From NCBI GenBank assembly GCA_038210185.1, contig JBBQWX010000003.1, positions 6,520 through 70,519 on the forward strand: a stretch of 64,000 nt of DNA, read 5' to 3'. A model generated the notes under the pieces. It saw only the letters and a program-made list of their open reading frames with translations. It was not told the DNA's origin and ran no database searches. Positions 34,652-43,804 of the stretch are shown one piece after another (the stretch's first letter is position 1; each line of letters starts with the position of its first letter). This stretch comes from Fodinibacter sp038210185 (GTDB lineage: Bacteria > Actinomycetota > Actinomycetes > Actinomycetales > Dermatophilaceae). Made by a program: the position numbers and the translations under genes.

Positions 34652-35010
34652 CTACGTGGCGGAGCGCTCGATCTCGCGGCGTCGGGCCTCCACCAGTCGT
34701 GCCACGAGCTCGGGGGGCAGCGGCGCGTCGTTCGGGAAGCGGATCGACCCCTTGGCGGTCACGTACCCCTGCAGCCGGTCGGCCAGCTCGGTGGTGACGG
34801 CCCCGCTCATCGGGAAGTAGGTCAGTGGTTCTTGGAGACGCCGAACCCGGCGACCCCCTTGCCGCCCTCCTTGAAGCACGGCACTCCGTAGGTGATGCCC
34901 TGCACCGCCTCCGGGAGCAGGGCGGTCAGCTCGGCCCGCAGCTGCTCGAGCGTGGACTTCTGCGGCTCCGGCACGGCCGCGAGATAGTCGTCGACGTCTT
35001 GGTGCGACAC
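34652..35010 (-). pseudogene. DUF1801/YdhG-like protein, frameshifted
   Basis: The N-terminal part (GTG 35010, with GGAGG upstream) reads VSHQDVDDYLAAVPEPQKS...GKGVAGFGVSKNH and hits a stop at 34822-34824. The next frame gives the remaining half, LTYFPMSGAVTTELADRLQG...RLVEARRREIERSAT. Inserting one C in AACCACTGACC restores the family sequence FGVSKNHLTYFPMSG. The family (iron-chaperone-like, YdhG superfamily) is known but its role here is unclear. One missing base makes it a pseudogene or a sequence error. Confidence 0.75.
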
Positions 35011-35081
35011 GGGCACCACCTCCACTCCGAGTAGCAGTATGGCGCTCGAGCCGGACAGCGGGCCAGCACCACCGCCGCGAC

Positions 35082-35411
35082 TCACATCGTGGCTGCGGTG
35101 AGGAGGACGACGGCGTCGGTCAGGGCGAGCAGGCCGTGTCGTTCCTGCGGGATGACGACGTGCTCCCCCACGTCGAGGTCGACAGCGCCGCCACCCCACG
35201 ACAGTCGCACCCGACCGACCAGCACCTGGAGGGTCGCCTCGCCCGGGTTCTCGTGGTCCGACAACGAGGACTCGGCGAGCAGGGCGATGACGGTCTGCCG
35301 CAGGGTGTGGCCGCTGCCGCCGCACACGGTGAGCGCTGCTCGGTGTGCCGGCTGCGCCCGGGCCTCGTCGAGCAGGGTGGCGCTGACCTCGGGGAGTGCC
35401 GACGTGTCCAT
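35082..35411 (-). CDS. Cupin-fold protein
   Basis: A 109-residue protein. The beta pattern SLSDHENPGEATLQVLVGRVRLSWGGGAVDLDVGEHVVIPQERHGLLAL is a cupin. The residues equivalent to metal ligands in the first motif (H, E) are present as SDHENPGEATLQ. Function unknown; some relatives act as small regulatory or detoxification proteins. The ATG at 35411 has GGAGG eight bases before it. Confidence 0.75.
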   Translation of the reverse strand: MDTSALPEVSATLLDEARAQPAHRAALTVCGGSGHTLRQTVIALLAESSLSDHENPGEATLQVLVGRVRLSWGGGAVDLDVGEHVVIPQERHGLLALTDAVVLLTAATM

Positions 35412-35492
35412 CTGCCCATCCTCCCCCACCGAACCCGGCCTGTGGACGACACGGACGGTGCTGTCGGCCACCCGGCATACGGTGGGGCCATC

Positions 35493-37652
35493 ATGACGAA
35501 CCCGACGGATGCCGTGACCGCACCTCCCGCGCCCTCCTCCCCCACGCCCCCCGCCCCGGCACTCGCCACCGAGGCTCGCGCGGCCCTGCGGCGGCTGGTC
35601 GGGCGCGACGACGCCGACTTCCGCGACGGGCAGCTCGAGGCGATCTCGGCCCTGGTCGCCGACCGCTCGCGGGTGCTCGTCGTCCAGCGCACCGGCTGGG
35701 GCAAGTCAGCGGTCTACTTCGTCGCCACGGCCCTGCGGCGGGCCGAGGGGGCCGGCCCGACGGTCATCATCAGCCCGCTGCTGGCGCTGATGCGCGACCA
35801 GATCGCGGCCGCCGAGCGGGCCGGCATCCGAGCCGTGACGATGAACTCGGCCAACGCCCAGGACTGGGACGTCGTGCGCGAGGCGCTGGCCACGGATGCC
35901 GTCGACGTGCTGCTCGTCAGCCCCGAGCGGCTGAACAACCCGCGCTTTCGCGACGAGCAGCTTCCGGACCTGGCCCGGCGGTGCGGCCTGCTCGTCGTCG
36001 ACGAGGCGCACTGCGTGAGCGACTGGGGGCACGACTTCCGGCCCGACTACCGCCGCATCCGCGACCTGCTCTCCGGCCTGCCGACCGACACCCCGGTGCT
36101 CGCGACCACCGCCACGGCCAACGCCCGGGTGGTCACCGACGTCGTCGAGCAGCTCGAGGTGGGTGGCCGGTCGGTGCTCACCGTGCGCGGTGGGCTCGCC
36201 CGCGAGTCACTGCGGCTCGGCGTGCTGCGCTCCATGTCGCCCGAACAGCGCCTCGGCTGGCTGGTGGCACACCTCGACGAGCTGCCCGGCAGCGGCATCG
36301 TCTACACGCTCACCGTGTCCGCGGCCGAGGACGTCGCCGCCGCCCTGTCGGCGGCCGGGTCGAGCGTCGCGTCGTACACCGGGCGCACCGACCCGGCCGA
36401 CCGGGAGCGGCTCGAGGGTGCCCTGCGCCGCAACGAGGTCAAGGCACTGGTGGCCACCTCCGCGCTGGGCATGGGGTTCGACAAGCCCGACCTCGGGTTC
36501 GTCGTGCACCTCGGGGCGCCGAGCTCGCCGGTCGCCTACTACCAGCAGGTGGGTCGTGCCGGTCGCGCCACCGAGCGCGCCGACGTGCTGCTGCTGCCCG
36601 GGCCCGAGGACAAGGACATCTGGTCCTACTTCGCGTCGGTGTCGATGCCGCGCCAGGAGCAGGCCGAGTCCGTGCTGCGCACCCTCGCCGAGGCCGGGCG
36701 GCCGTTGTCGACGGCGACGCTCGAGACGGCCGTCGACGTGCGGCGCACCCGCCTCGAGCTGCTGCTCAAGGTGCTCGACGTCGACGGCGCCGTGCAGCGG
36801 GTGTCCGGCGGCTGGAGGTCGACCGGGGTCCCGTGGGCCTACGACGGCGAGCGTTACGAGCGGGTGGCGGCGGCCCGGCAGACCGAGCAGCAGCTGATGC
36901 TCGACTACGAGCGGTCCGACGCGTGCCGCATGGCCTTCCTGCAGGAGTGCCTGGACGACGCGAGCGCCGTGCCGTGCGGGCGGTGCGACGGGTGCGCCGG
37001 CCCCTGGTACCCCACCGAGGTGCCCGACCGCGTCGTCGGCGCCGCCCGGGAACGCCTGGCCCGGGTCGGGGTCGACCTCGACCCACGGGTGCAGTGGCCC
37101 ACGGGCATGGATCGGCTCGGCGTGCCGGTCAAGGGCAGGATCGGGCCCGACGAGGCGCTGCTGCCCGGTCGCGCGCTGGCCCGGTTGTCCGACCTGGGCT
37201 GGGGGCAGCGGCTGCGCGAGGTGCTGCGCGCGGATGCCGCGGCGCACTCCGACCTGCTGCGCGCCTGCGTCCCGGTGCTCGCCGAGTGGGGTTGGGCCCA
37301 GCGGCCCGTCGGCGTCGTGGCGGTGCCGTCGCGCTCGCGCCCCGCACTGGTCGGGTCGCTCGCGGCCGGGCTGTCCGAGATGGGGCGGCTCCCGCTGCTC
37401 GGGTCGCTCGACCTCGCCCATGGCGGCCCCACGGGCGAGCCGGGCGGCAACAGCGCGTTTCGGTTGGCCGGGGTGTGGGAGCGGCTCGTCGTCGGGCCCG
37501 AGCTGGCCGCGGCCCTGACCGCGGTCGACGGCCCGGTGCTGCTCGTCGACGACCTCGTCTCGTCGCGGTGGACCCTGACCGTGGCCGGGCGGGCGCTACG
37601 CCTGGCCGGGGCTGGTGGCGTCCTGCCCTTCGCGCTCGCCGTCGACGGCTGA
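35493..37652 (+). CDS. RecQ-family DNA helicase with C-terminal phosphoribosyltransferase-like domain
   Basis: A 719-residue helicase. Motif I is QRTGWGKSAVYF, motif II VVDEAHCVSDWGHDFRP (DEAH), the RecQ loop follows, and motif VI YYQQVGRAGR lies in the second RecA domain. A zinc-binding set CRMAFLQEC...CGRCDGC comes after. The final ~170 residues are not the usual HRDC; they include VVAVPSRSRPALVGSLAAGL and VLLVDDLVSSRWT, which resembles the PRPP-binding motif of phosphoribosyltransferases such as ComF. It probably unwinds DNA in repair or recombination. A TACGGT box nine bases before the ATG suggests a near-leaderless start. Confidence 0.85.
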   Translation: MTNPTDAVTAPPAPSSPTPPAPALATEARAALRRLVGRDDADFRDGQLEAISALVADRSRVLVVQRTGWGKSAVYFVATALRRAEGAGPTVIISPLLALMRDQIAAAERAGIRAVTMNSANAQDWDVVREALATDAVDVLLVSPERLNNPRFRDEQLPDLARRCGLLVVDEAHCVSDWGHDFRPDYRRIRDLLSGLPTDTPVLATTATANARVVTDVVEQLEVGGRSVLTVRGGLARESLRLGVLRSMSPEQRLGWLVAHLDELPGSGIVYTLTVSAAEDVAAALSAAGSSVASYTGRTDPADRERLEGALRRNEVKALVATSALGMGFDKPDLGFVVHLGAPSSPVAYYQQVGRAGRATERADVLLLPGPEDKDIWSYFASVSMPRQEQAESVLRTLAEAGRPLSTATLETAVDVRRTRLELLLKVLDVDGAVQRVSGGWRSTGVPWAYDGERYERVAAARQTEQQLMLDYERSDACRMAFLQECLDDASAVPCGRCDGCAGPWYPTEVPDRVVGAARERLARVGVDLDPRVQWPTGMDRLGVPVKGRIGPDEALLPGRALARLSDLGWGQRLREVLRADAAAHSDLLRACVPVLAEWGWAQRPVGVVAVPSRSRPALVGSLAAGLSEMGRLPLLGSLDLAHGGPTGEPGGNSAFRLAGVWERLVVGPELAAALTAVDGPVLLVDDLVSSRWTLTVAGRALRLAGAGGVLPFALAVDG

Positions 37653-37739
37653 GCCCACTGGGGGCGCGGCCGGTGATCCGTCGGCCACACCCGGGCGTCG
37701 CTCCCGTCGGGGCGCACGACACTGGTGGTGGAGGCAGCG

Positions 37740-38684
37740 ATGGCCGGCCGAGCTCTCATCCGGTTCGTGGCAGCAGCCCTCGTCGCAGGACTGGCCGCGT
37801 GTGGGTCGCCCTCGGCTCCGGATCGGACGAGCGCGCCGGTGGCCTCCCCGGCGGCGACGACGGCCGGCCCGAAGGGCGCCACACCATCGCCCACGGCGGT
37901 CACGACGCCCACCCGAACCCCGACGCCCACGCCCACACGCACGTCCGGGCCCGCGCCGCGCCCCACGCCTCGTGTCTCGCCGACGCCGCGCGTCTCACCC
38001 ACCCCGAGCACGAGCACAGTGGTGCACCCCACCCCCAACGCCTGCGCCGTCACCGCGACGTACCTCGGCAAGGACCTCGAGGTCTTCCCCGGGACGTCGA
38101 AGATCGCTGCGTTGACGTTCGACGGGGGTTCGAGCAGCACCGGCGTCATGTCGATCCTGTCGACCTTGGCGGCCAAGCACGCGGCAGCGACCTTCTTCCT
38201 CACCGGCGCCTTCACCCGCACCAGTCCCGAGGCGACGGCGGCGATCGCCACCGCCCACCCCGTCGGCAACCACACGAGGACCCACCCCGACCTCACGACC
38301 TTGTCGTCGTCGGCCGTCGTGGACCAGGTTCGCTCGGGTGCAGCGGCGATCCGGGCCGGGACAGGGCGTCCGCCCGGGCCGTGGTTCCGCTTTCCGTACG
38401 GCGCGCGGGACGCCCGCACGATCGCCCTGGTCAACGACGAGTGCTACGTGGCGGTGCGCTGGACCGTCGACAGCCTCGGGTGGAAGGGCACGAGCGGCGG
38501 CATGACGGCGGTCAGAGTCCGCGACCGGGTGCTGGCCGCTGCGCGCCCGGGGATGATCGTGCTCATGCACGTCGGCGCCAACCCCGACGACGGCACCACG
38601 CTCGATGCTGCGGCACTTCCCGCGATTCTCGACGGCCTGCGGGCCAGGGGCTACGTGTTCGTCACCCTGCAGCAGGCCCTGTGA
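37740..38684 (+). CDS. Polysaccharide deacetylase (CE4/NodB) lipoprotein
   Basis: A 314-residue secreted protein. The signal peptide ends in the lipobox LAAC. A Thr/Pro-rich linker (about 30-100) leads to a CE4 domain: LTFDGGSSSTG, ATFFLTGAFTR, GNHTRTHPDLT with the metal histidines, and FRFPYGARDARTIALVND. The first motif is TFDGG, where the second aspartate of TFDDG is replaced; related actinobacterial enzymes carry the same form. It likely removes acetyl groups from cell-wall glycan outside the membrane. GGTGGAGG precedes the ATG. It overlaps the convergent yczE by 23 bases at the 3' ends. Confidence 0.88.
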   Translation: MAGRALIRFVAAALVAGLAACGSPSAPDRTSAPVASPAATTAGPKGATPSPTAVTTPTRTPTPTPTRTSGPAPRPTPRVSPTPRVSPTPSTSTVVHPTPNACAVTATYLGKDLEVFPGTSKIAALTFDGGSSSTGVMSILSTLAAKHAAATFFLTGAFTRTSPEATAAIATAHPVGNHTRTHPDLTTLSSSAVVDQVRSGAAAIRAGTGRPPGPWFRFPYGARDARTIALVNDECYVAVRWTVDSLGWKGTSGGMTAVRVRDRVLAAARPGMIVLMHVGANPDDGTTLDAAALPAILDGLRARGYVFVTLQQAL

Positions 38685-39387
38685 CGGTGGGAACCGGCTG
38701 CGCCTCGCGGGCCGCCGGGTGCTCGACCCGCACGGTGAGCATCGGCAGGAAGAGCTGCACGACCGGGCCGATCAGCAGCGCGTAGAGCACCGTTCCCACG
38801 CCGACGATGCCGCCCAGGGCGAACCCGAGCACGACCACGGTGACCTCGAGCGAGGTGCGCACCAGCCGGATCGAGCGACCAGTGCGCCGGGCCAGACCGG
38901 TCATCAGCCCGTCGCGCGGGCCCGGGCCGAGCTGGCTGCCGATGTACATCGCGCCGGCCACCCCGTTGCCCACGATGGCCAGCAGCATCGCGCCGATTCG
39001 CCAACCGAGCCCCTCGATGGCCGGCACCACCGCGAGGGTGGCGTCGATGGCGACGCCGATGACCACGGCGTTGAGCACCGTGCCCACCCCCGGCCACTGC
39101 CGCAGCGGGATCCAGAGCAGCAGCACGATGAACGACACGACGATGCTCATCGCACCGTAGGACATGGGCACGTGCTGGATGAGGCCGTAGTGCAGCACAC
39201 CCCACGGCTCCAGACCGAGGTCGGCCCTCAACAGCAGCGCCATCGAGGCGCCGAAGAGCACGAGCCCGACTAGAAGCTGGGACACCCGGTGCACCAGCCG
39301 GCCCGCGCGCAGCTGCTCGACCGGGTTCATCGCCACCAGCTCGACGCGGCGGCTCGCGCCTCGTCGCAGGGCCTGAATCGGGGTCAT
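38662..39387 (-). CDS. yczE: YczE-like membrane protein
   Basis: A 241-residue protein with about five or six membrane segments. It matches from memory the YczE/YyaS/YitT family (LLVGLVLFGASMALLLRADLGLEPWGV at the start, and YIGSQLGPGPRDGLM). Function is unknown; partners of this family are MocR regulators of the YczR group, exactly as here. ATG at 39387; ATG at 39396 is an alternative. It is transcribed divergently from yczR and overlaps the deacetylase at its 3' end. Confidence 0.85.
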   Translation of the reverse strand: MTPIQALRRGASRRVELVAMNPVEQLRAGRLVHRVSQLLVGLVLFGASMALLLRADLGLEPWGVLHYGLIQHVPMSYGAMSIVVSFIVLLLWIPLRQWPGVGTVLNAVVIGVAIDATLAVVPAIEGLGWRIGAMLLAIVGNGVAGAMYIGSQLGPGPRDGLMTGLARRTGRSIRLVRTSLEVTVVVLGFALGGIVGVGTVLYALLIGPVVQLFLPMLTVRVEHPAAREAQPVPTVTGPAAG

Positions 39388-39407
39388 GCGCTCCATCCTC
39401 GCGCAAA

Positions 39408-39446
39408 GTGGCCTTTCCTTCGATGGCCAATCCTGACAGAGTGGCC
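39408..39446. promoter_or_regulatory. Three TGGCC half-sites between yczE and yczR
   Basis: GTGGCC at 39408-39413, ATGGCC at 39423-39428 and GTGGCC at 39441-39446 lie in direct orientation with 15- and 18-bp steps. MocR regulators generally bind direct repeats, so these are candidate YczR sites. The last is three bases before the yczR start, so binding would repress both genes. Confidence 0.5.
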
Positions 39447-39448
39447 AC

Positions 39449-40921
39449 ATGAGCACGCCCACGGTGTCCGCGGCCCGCACCGCCCGCCTTGTCGGCGCGC
39501 TGGTGCCCGGCCGCCCGGCCTACCGCGCCCTCGCCGACGCGCTACGGCTGGCGGTCGCCGATGGCCGGATCGCTGCCGGCACCCGGCTGCCGAGCGAGCG
39601 CGAGCTCACCGCCGCCCTCGACGTCAGCCGCACCACCGTCACCAGGGCGTATGCCGTGCTCCGCGACAGCGGCTACCTCACCTCCAGACGGGGGTCCGGC
39701 TCGGTGGCGACCCTGCCGTCGAGCAGCCGGCAGCGCCTTGCCGGCTCGCTCTTCCCGGCCGACGTCGGCGAGGGCGTCATCGACCTGACCTGCGCCGCCA
39801 CCCGGGCTCCCGCCGGGGTGCTCGAGGCCTACGAGCGGGCGGTCGGACAGCTGCCCCGGTACCTCGCCGGCGCCGGGTACCTCACCTACGGCGTCCCGGA
39901 GCTGCGCGAGGTGATCGCCGAGCGCTACACGGCTCGTGGCCTGCCGACCTCCGCCGACGAGGTGCTGGTGACCTCGGGCGCCGTCGCCGGCATCGGCATC
40001 GTCCTGCACGCACTCGTCACGCACGGCGACCGGGTCGTCGTCGAGACCCCCGGCTACCCGAACACCATCGACGCCGCCCGGCGGGGCGGCGCCCGGCTCG
40101 TGCCGCTCGCGATGGACCCCGACGGGTGGGACGTCGCCGAGTGCGTCCGCACGGTGCGAGCCGCCGCTGCCACGGCAGCCCTGCTGATCCCCGACTTCCA
40201 CAACCCGACCGGTGCGCTCATGACCGACGACGACCGGGCGGTCCTCGCCGCCGCCCTCCGACGGGCCCACACGGTACCGGTCATCGACGAGACCATTGCC
40301 GAGGTCGACCTCGACGGAGGTTCGATGCCGTTGCCGTTCGCCGCGTACGACCCCCGGGCGGTCACGGTCGGCAGTGCGTCCAAGTCGCACTGGGGCGGCC
40401 TGCGCACCGGCTGGGTGCGGGCCGCGCGCCCCTCGCTGGCTCCCTTGGTCGAGTCGCGGGTCACCAGCGACCTGGGGGCCCCGGTGCTCGAGCAGCTGGT
40501 GCTGCTCGAGCTGATGCGCGTGGCACCCGGCCTGACCCCGGCCCGCCGCGAGGACCTGTGCAGGTCACGAGACGCCCTGGTCAGCGCCCTGGGCGCCCGG
40601 CTGCCCGAGGTGCGGTTCCGGGTGCCCCGCGGTGGGCTCGTCCTGTGGTGCGAGCTGCCCGACGGCGTCGAGGCGACCGGGGTCACGGTGGCCGCCGAGG
40701 ACGAGGGTCTCCTTCTCGCCGCCGGACCGCGCTTCGCACTGGTCGGCGGCCTGGAGCGCTGGGTGCGCCTGCCCTACGTGCTGGCGCCCGACGCAATGAC
40801 CGAGGCCGTGCAGCGGTTGGCGCGCGCCGTCGACGCCGTCCGCGCCGCCGGCACGTCTCCTTCCCGTCGGGGCCGTCGCAAGGCCACCGGGCAGCCCGGC
40901 CGACGACCCCTCGTCGCCTGA
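39449..40921 (+). CDS. yczR: MocR/GntR-family PLP-dependent regulator (YczR-like)
   Basis: A 490-residue protein. Residues ~20-85 are a GntR winged helix (RPAYRALADALRLAVADGRIAAGTRLPSERELTAAL...). The rest is an aminotransferase-like domain: GTGA-like GVPELREVIAERY, NPTGALM, and the PLP lysine K312 in GSASKSHWGGLRTGW. It senses PLP or an amine and controls the divergent membrane protein gene. It lacks evidence for transaminase activity. The ATG at 39449 is close to the divergent operator repeats. Confidence 0.9.
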   Translation: MSTPTVSAARTARLVGALVPGRPAYRALADALRLAVADGRIAAGTRLPSERELTAALDVSRTTVTRAYAVLRDSGYLTSRRGSGSVATLPSSSRQRLAGSLFPADVGEGVIDLTCAATRAPAGVLEAYERAVGQLPRYLAGAGYLTYGVPELREVIAERYTARGLPTSADEVLVTSGAVAGIGIVLHALVTHGDRVVVETPGYPNTIDAARRGGARLVPLAMDPDGWDVAECVRTVRAAAATAALLIPDFHNPTGALMTDDDRAVLAAALRRAHTVPVIDETIAEVDLDGGSMPLPFAAYDPRAVTVGSASKSHWGGLRTGWVRAARPSLAPLVESRVTSDLGAPVLEQLVLLELMRVAPGLTPARREDLCRSRDALVSALGARLPEVRFRVPRGGLVLWCELPDGVEATGVTVAAEDEGLLLAAGPRFALVGGLERWVRLPYVLAPDAMTEAVQRLARAVDAVRAAGTSPSRRGRRKATGQPGRRPLVA

Positions 40922-40922
40922 C

Positions 40923-40928
40923 TATCGT
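40923..40928 (+). promoter_or_regulatory. Leaderless promoter -10 box (TATCGT)
   Basis: TATCGT is seven bases before the GTG at 40936, with no ribosome site. It overlaps the stop region of yczR, so tesB has its own promoter. Confidence 0.5.
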
Positions 40929-40935
40929 TGCCCCG

Positions 40936-41907
40936 GTGACCACCGACCAGCCGGCGCCCTTCCTCGACCTCCTCGCAACCCTCGACCTCGAGGAGCTGGG
41001 GTCCGCACAGATGAGCGTGCAGCCGATGTCGACGGCGGGCGCCCTCGCGGGCGAGGCCCCGGTGCCGTTGCCCGAGACCTTTGCCGAGGACATCACGCTC
41101 TTTCGCGGGCAGAGCCAGAAGCAGCCCCACGGGCGGGTGTTCGGTGGCCAGGTGCTCGCCCAGGGCGTGATCGCGTGCGGCCGCACGGTGCTCGAGATCG
41201 AGGGTGGCGGCGACCGGCGGCTGCACTCGATCCACGCCTACTTCATGCGCCCCGGCGACGACACCCAGCCGATCACGTTCAGCGTCGAGCGGATGCGCGA
41301 CGGCCGGTCGTTCTCGACCCGGCGGGTGCACGCCATCCAGCGCGGCAAGCCGATCCTGTCGATGAGCGCGTCGTTCCAGACCCCCGGCACCGGCCTGGAC
41401 CACCAGGACCCGATGCCGGACGCACCAGACCCGATGACGGTGCCGTCCCTCGCCGACGTGTTCGCCGGCGTCGACCACCCCGGTGCGCGGCACATCGCGC
41501 AGGAGCGAGCCATCGAGCAGCGGCACGTCGAGGGCAACCTGTTCGTCACGCCCGCCGCCGATCAGGTCGCAGACCAGCGGGTGTGGATGCGCGCCATCGG
41601 CGAGCTGCCCGACGACCCGCTGGTCCACGAGGCCGTGATGGCCTACGCGTCCGACTACTCGTTGCTCGAGTCGATCCTGCGACGCCACGGAAAGGGTTGG
41701 CGCGCACCGGGCCTGCGAGCGGCCAGCCTCGACCACGCCATGTGGTTCCACCGCCCGGCCCGGGCCGACGAGTGGCTGCTCTACGCCCAGCACTCCCCCT
41801 CGGCCCAGGGCGGTCGTGGGCTGGGCATCGGCTGGATGTTCGCCGCGGACGGCACCCTCGTCGCCACGGTGGCCCAGGAGGGGATGCTGCGCATCCCGGA
41901 CGCCTGA
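40936..41907 (+). CDS. tesB: Acyl-CoA thioesterase II (TesB)
   Basis: A 323-residue double-hotdog thioesterase. TLFRGQSQKQPHGRVFGGQVLAQGVIACGRT and SLLESILRRHGKGW, then DHAMWFHRPARADEWLLYAQHSPSAQGGRGLG match TesB; the catalytic aspartate sits in LDHAMW. It hydrolyses medium and long acyl-CoA in the cytoplasm. The GTG at 40936 has a TATCGT box seven bases before it, indicating a leaderless transcript. Confidence 0.92.
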   Translation: MTTDQPAPFLDLLATLDLEELGSAQMSVQPMSTAGALAGEAPVPLPETFAEDITLFRGQSQKQPHGRVFGGQVLAQGVIACGRTVLEIEGGGDRRLHSIHAYFMRPGDDTQPITFSVERMRDGRSFSTRRVHAIQRGKPILSMSASFQTPGTGLDHQDPMPDAPDPMTVPSLADVFAGVDHPGARHIAQERAIEQRHVEGNLFVTPAADQVADQRVWMRAIGELPDDPLVHEAVMAYASDYSLLESILRRHGKGWRAPGLRAASLDHAMWFHRPARADEWLLYAQHSPSAQGGRGLGIGWMFAADGTLVATVAQEGMLRIPDA

Positions 41908-41935
41908 CCGTGCCCGACGCGGTCGGCCGGACCGC

Positions 41936-43804
41936 TCAGGTGAGGTCGAGGACGGTCACCGAGCCGCCCGGCATCCGCACGGCACCACCACGCAGCTCGT
42001 TGGCCGCGAGGTCCCAGCCCACGAGCAGTCGGGCCGCGCTCGCAGGAGCCGGCACGTTCTGCGTCGTTCCCGAGAGGTTGACCGCCACCGCGTAGGCCGG
42101 GCGGCCGGCCGGGGCGTGCGTCATGACAAGCCAGCGAGCGCCCTCGTCGAACGTCACGGCCACATCGGCGAACCTGGTCGGCCCGGAGCCGAGGAGGTCG
42201 CGGCGCAGCGCAGTGCACGCGGCGTACCAGTGCAGCATCCGCGTGTGCTCGCCCCTGTCGACCTCGGCCCAGTCGAGCACCGAGGCGTCGCGGGTGGCGG
42301 GGTCCTGCGGGTCGGGCACGGCGTCCTCGGACCAGCCGTGCGCCCCGAACTCCGCGCGCCGCCCCTGCCGGATCGCGTCGGCGAGCACCTCGTCGTCGAA
42401 GCTGGTGAAGAACTGCCACGGTGTCGACGCCGCCCACTCCTCGCCCATGAAGATCATCGGCGTGGTGGGGCCGAGCAGGTAGAGCGCGGCGCCGGCGGCC
42501 TGCACACCCGGCGCGATGGCGCGCGAGACCCGGTCTCCTGTCATCCGGTTGCCGACCTGGTCGTGGGTCTGCAGGTAGCCCAGCAGGCGGCGGGCGTCGA
42601 GGTGCTCGACGTCGACCGGGCTTCCCCAGGACCTTTCCCGGAAGGTCGACATCGTGCCGTCGTGCAGGAACCCGCGGGTGAGCACCTTGGCGAGAACGCC
42701 CAGCGGGCCGGCCTCGTCGGTCCCGCCGCCGCCGGCGAAGTCCGCGTAGTAGCCGCGCGACTCACCGGTCAGGGCGACGTGCAGCGCGTGGTGCACGTCG
42801 TCGTCCCACTGCGCCGTCATGCCCCGCCCGCCCTCTGCCGTCGGGGTGACCATCACCGTGTCGTTGAGATCGCTCTCGGCGACGAGGTCGAGGGGGCGGC
42901 CGAGCTGCGAGGCGAGCGCGCCCACGGCGTCGGAGAGCTCGACCAGGTAGTGCGGCTGCGAGTCGTCCTTGAGCTCGTGGACGGCATCCAACCGCAGCGC
43001 GTCGACGTGGAAGTCGCGAAACCAGCGCAGCGTGCTCTCGACCAGGAACTGCCGCACCGGTTCACAGCCGGCCTGGTCGAGGTTGACGGCCGGACCCCAC
43101 GGCGTGTGGTGCGCCTGCGTGAAGTAGTGGCCGAAACGCGCGAGGTAGTTGCCGCTCGCGCCGAGGTGGTTGTGCACCACGTCGAGCGCGACGCCGAGCC
43201 CGCGGGCGTGGCAGGCGTCGACGAAACGCTGCAGCGCGGCCGGGCCGCCGTAGCCGTCGTGCACGGCCCAGAGGCCGACACCGTCGTAGCCCCAGCCCCA
43301 GCGGCCCGGGAAGGCCGCGACCGGCATCAGCTCGACGACGTCGACGCCGAGGGCGACGAGGTGGTCCAGCCGGGTCAGGGCGGCATCGAGGGTGCCCTCC
43401 GGGGTGAACGTACCGAGGTGCAGCTCGTAGACCACCGAGCCGAGCACCCCTGCCCCGGAACGCGGTCCGCGCCAGTCGTCGTCGGTCCAGCGGAAGGCTG
43501 CCGCGTCGAACGTGCGGCTCGGCGCGTGCACGCCGTGCGGCTGCCAGGGGCTGCGCGGGTCGGGCAGGGCCGGCCCCTCGCCGTCGAGCAGGAACGCGTA
43601 GTCGAGCACGATCGGCCCGGATGCCGTGCCGTCACCCCTCGCCTCCGGGCCCGGCTCCCAGCGCCACCACCCGTCGCCCACCGCGGCCATCGGCTCGCGC
43701 CGTGGCTGTGCCGGGGGTGGGCCGTCGGTCGATGTGGGGACGACGGTCCACTCGATGTCGACCCGCTCCGCCAGCGGCGCCCACACCGTGATCGGTGCCG
43801 TCAT
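41936..43804 (-). CDS. treZ: Malto-oligosyltrehalose trehalohydrolase
   Basis: A 622-residue GH13 enzyme. ALDVVHNHLG, DALRLDAVHEL with the nucleophile aspartate, DLVAESDLND with the acid glutamate, and LQTHDQVGNRMTGDR are the four family regions. It cleaves the malto-oligosyltrehalose end unit to give trehalose. The N-terminal beta-sandwich (ITVWAPLAERVDIEW) matches TreZ. It overlaps treY by four bases (ATGA), the last gene of the treX-treY-treZ operon. Confidence 0.95.
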   Translation of the reverse strand: MTAPITVWAPLAERVDIEWTVVPTSTDGPPPAQPRREPMAAVGDGWWRWEPGPEARGDGTASGPIVLDYAFLLDGEGPALPDPRSPWQPHGVHAPSRTFDAAAFRWTDDDWRGPRSGAGVLGSVVYELHLGTFTPEGTLDAALTRLDHLVALGVDVVELMPVAAFPGRWGWGYDGVGLWAVHDGYGGPAALQRFVDACHARGLGVALDVVHNHLGASGNYLARFGHYFTQAHHTPWGPAVNLDQAGCEPVRQFLVESTLRWFRDFHVDALRLDAVHELKDDSQPHYLVELSDAVGALASQLGRPLDLVAESDLNDTVMVTPTAEGGRGMTAQWDDDVHHALHVALTGESRGYYADFAGGGGTDEAGPLGVLAKVLTRGFLHDGTMSTFRERSWGSPVDVEHLDARRLLGYLQTHDQVGNRMTGDRVSRAIAPGVQAAGAALYLLGPTTPMIFMGEEWAASTPWQFFTSFDDEVLADAIRQGRRAEFGAHGWSEDAVPDPQDPATRDASVLDWAEVDRGEHTRMLHWYAACTALRRDLLGSGPTRFADVAVTFDEGARWLVMTHAPAGRPAYAVAVNLSGTTQNVPAPASAARLLVGWDLAANELRGGAVRMPGGSVTVLDLT

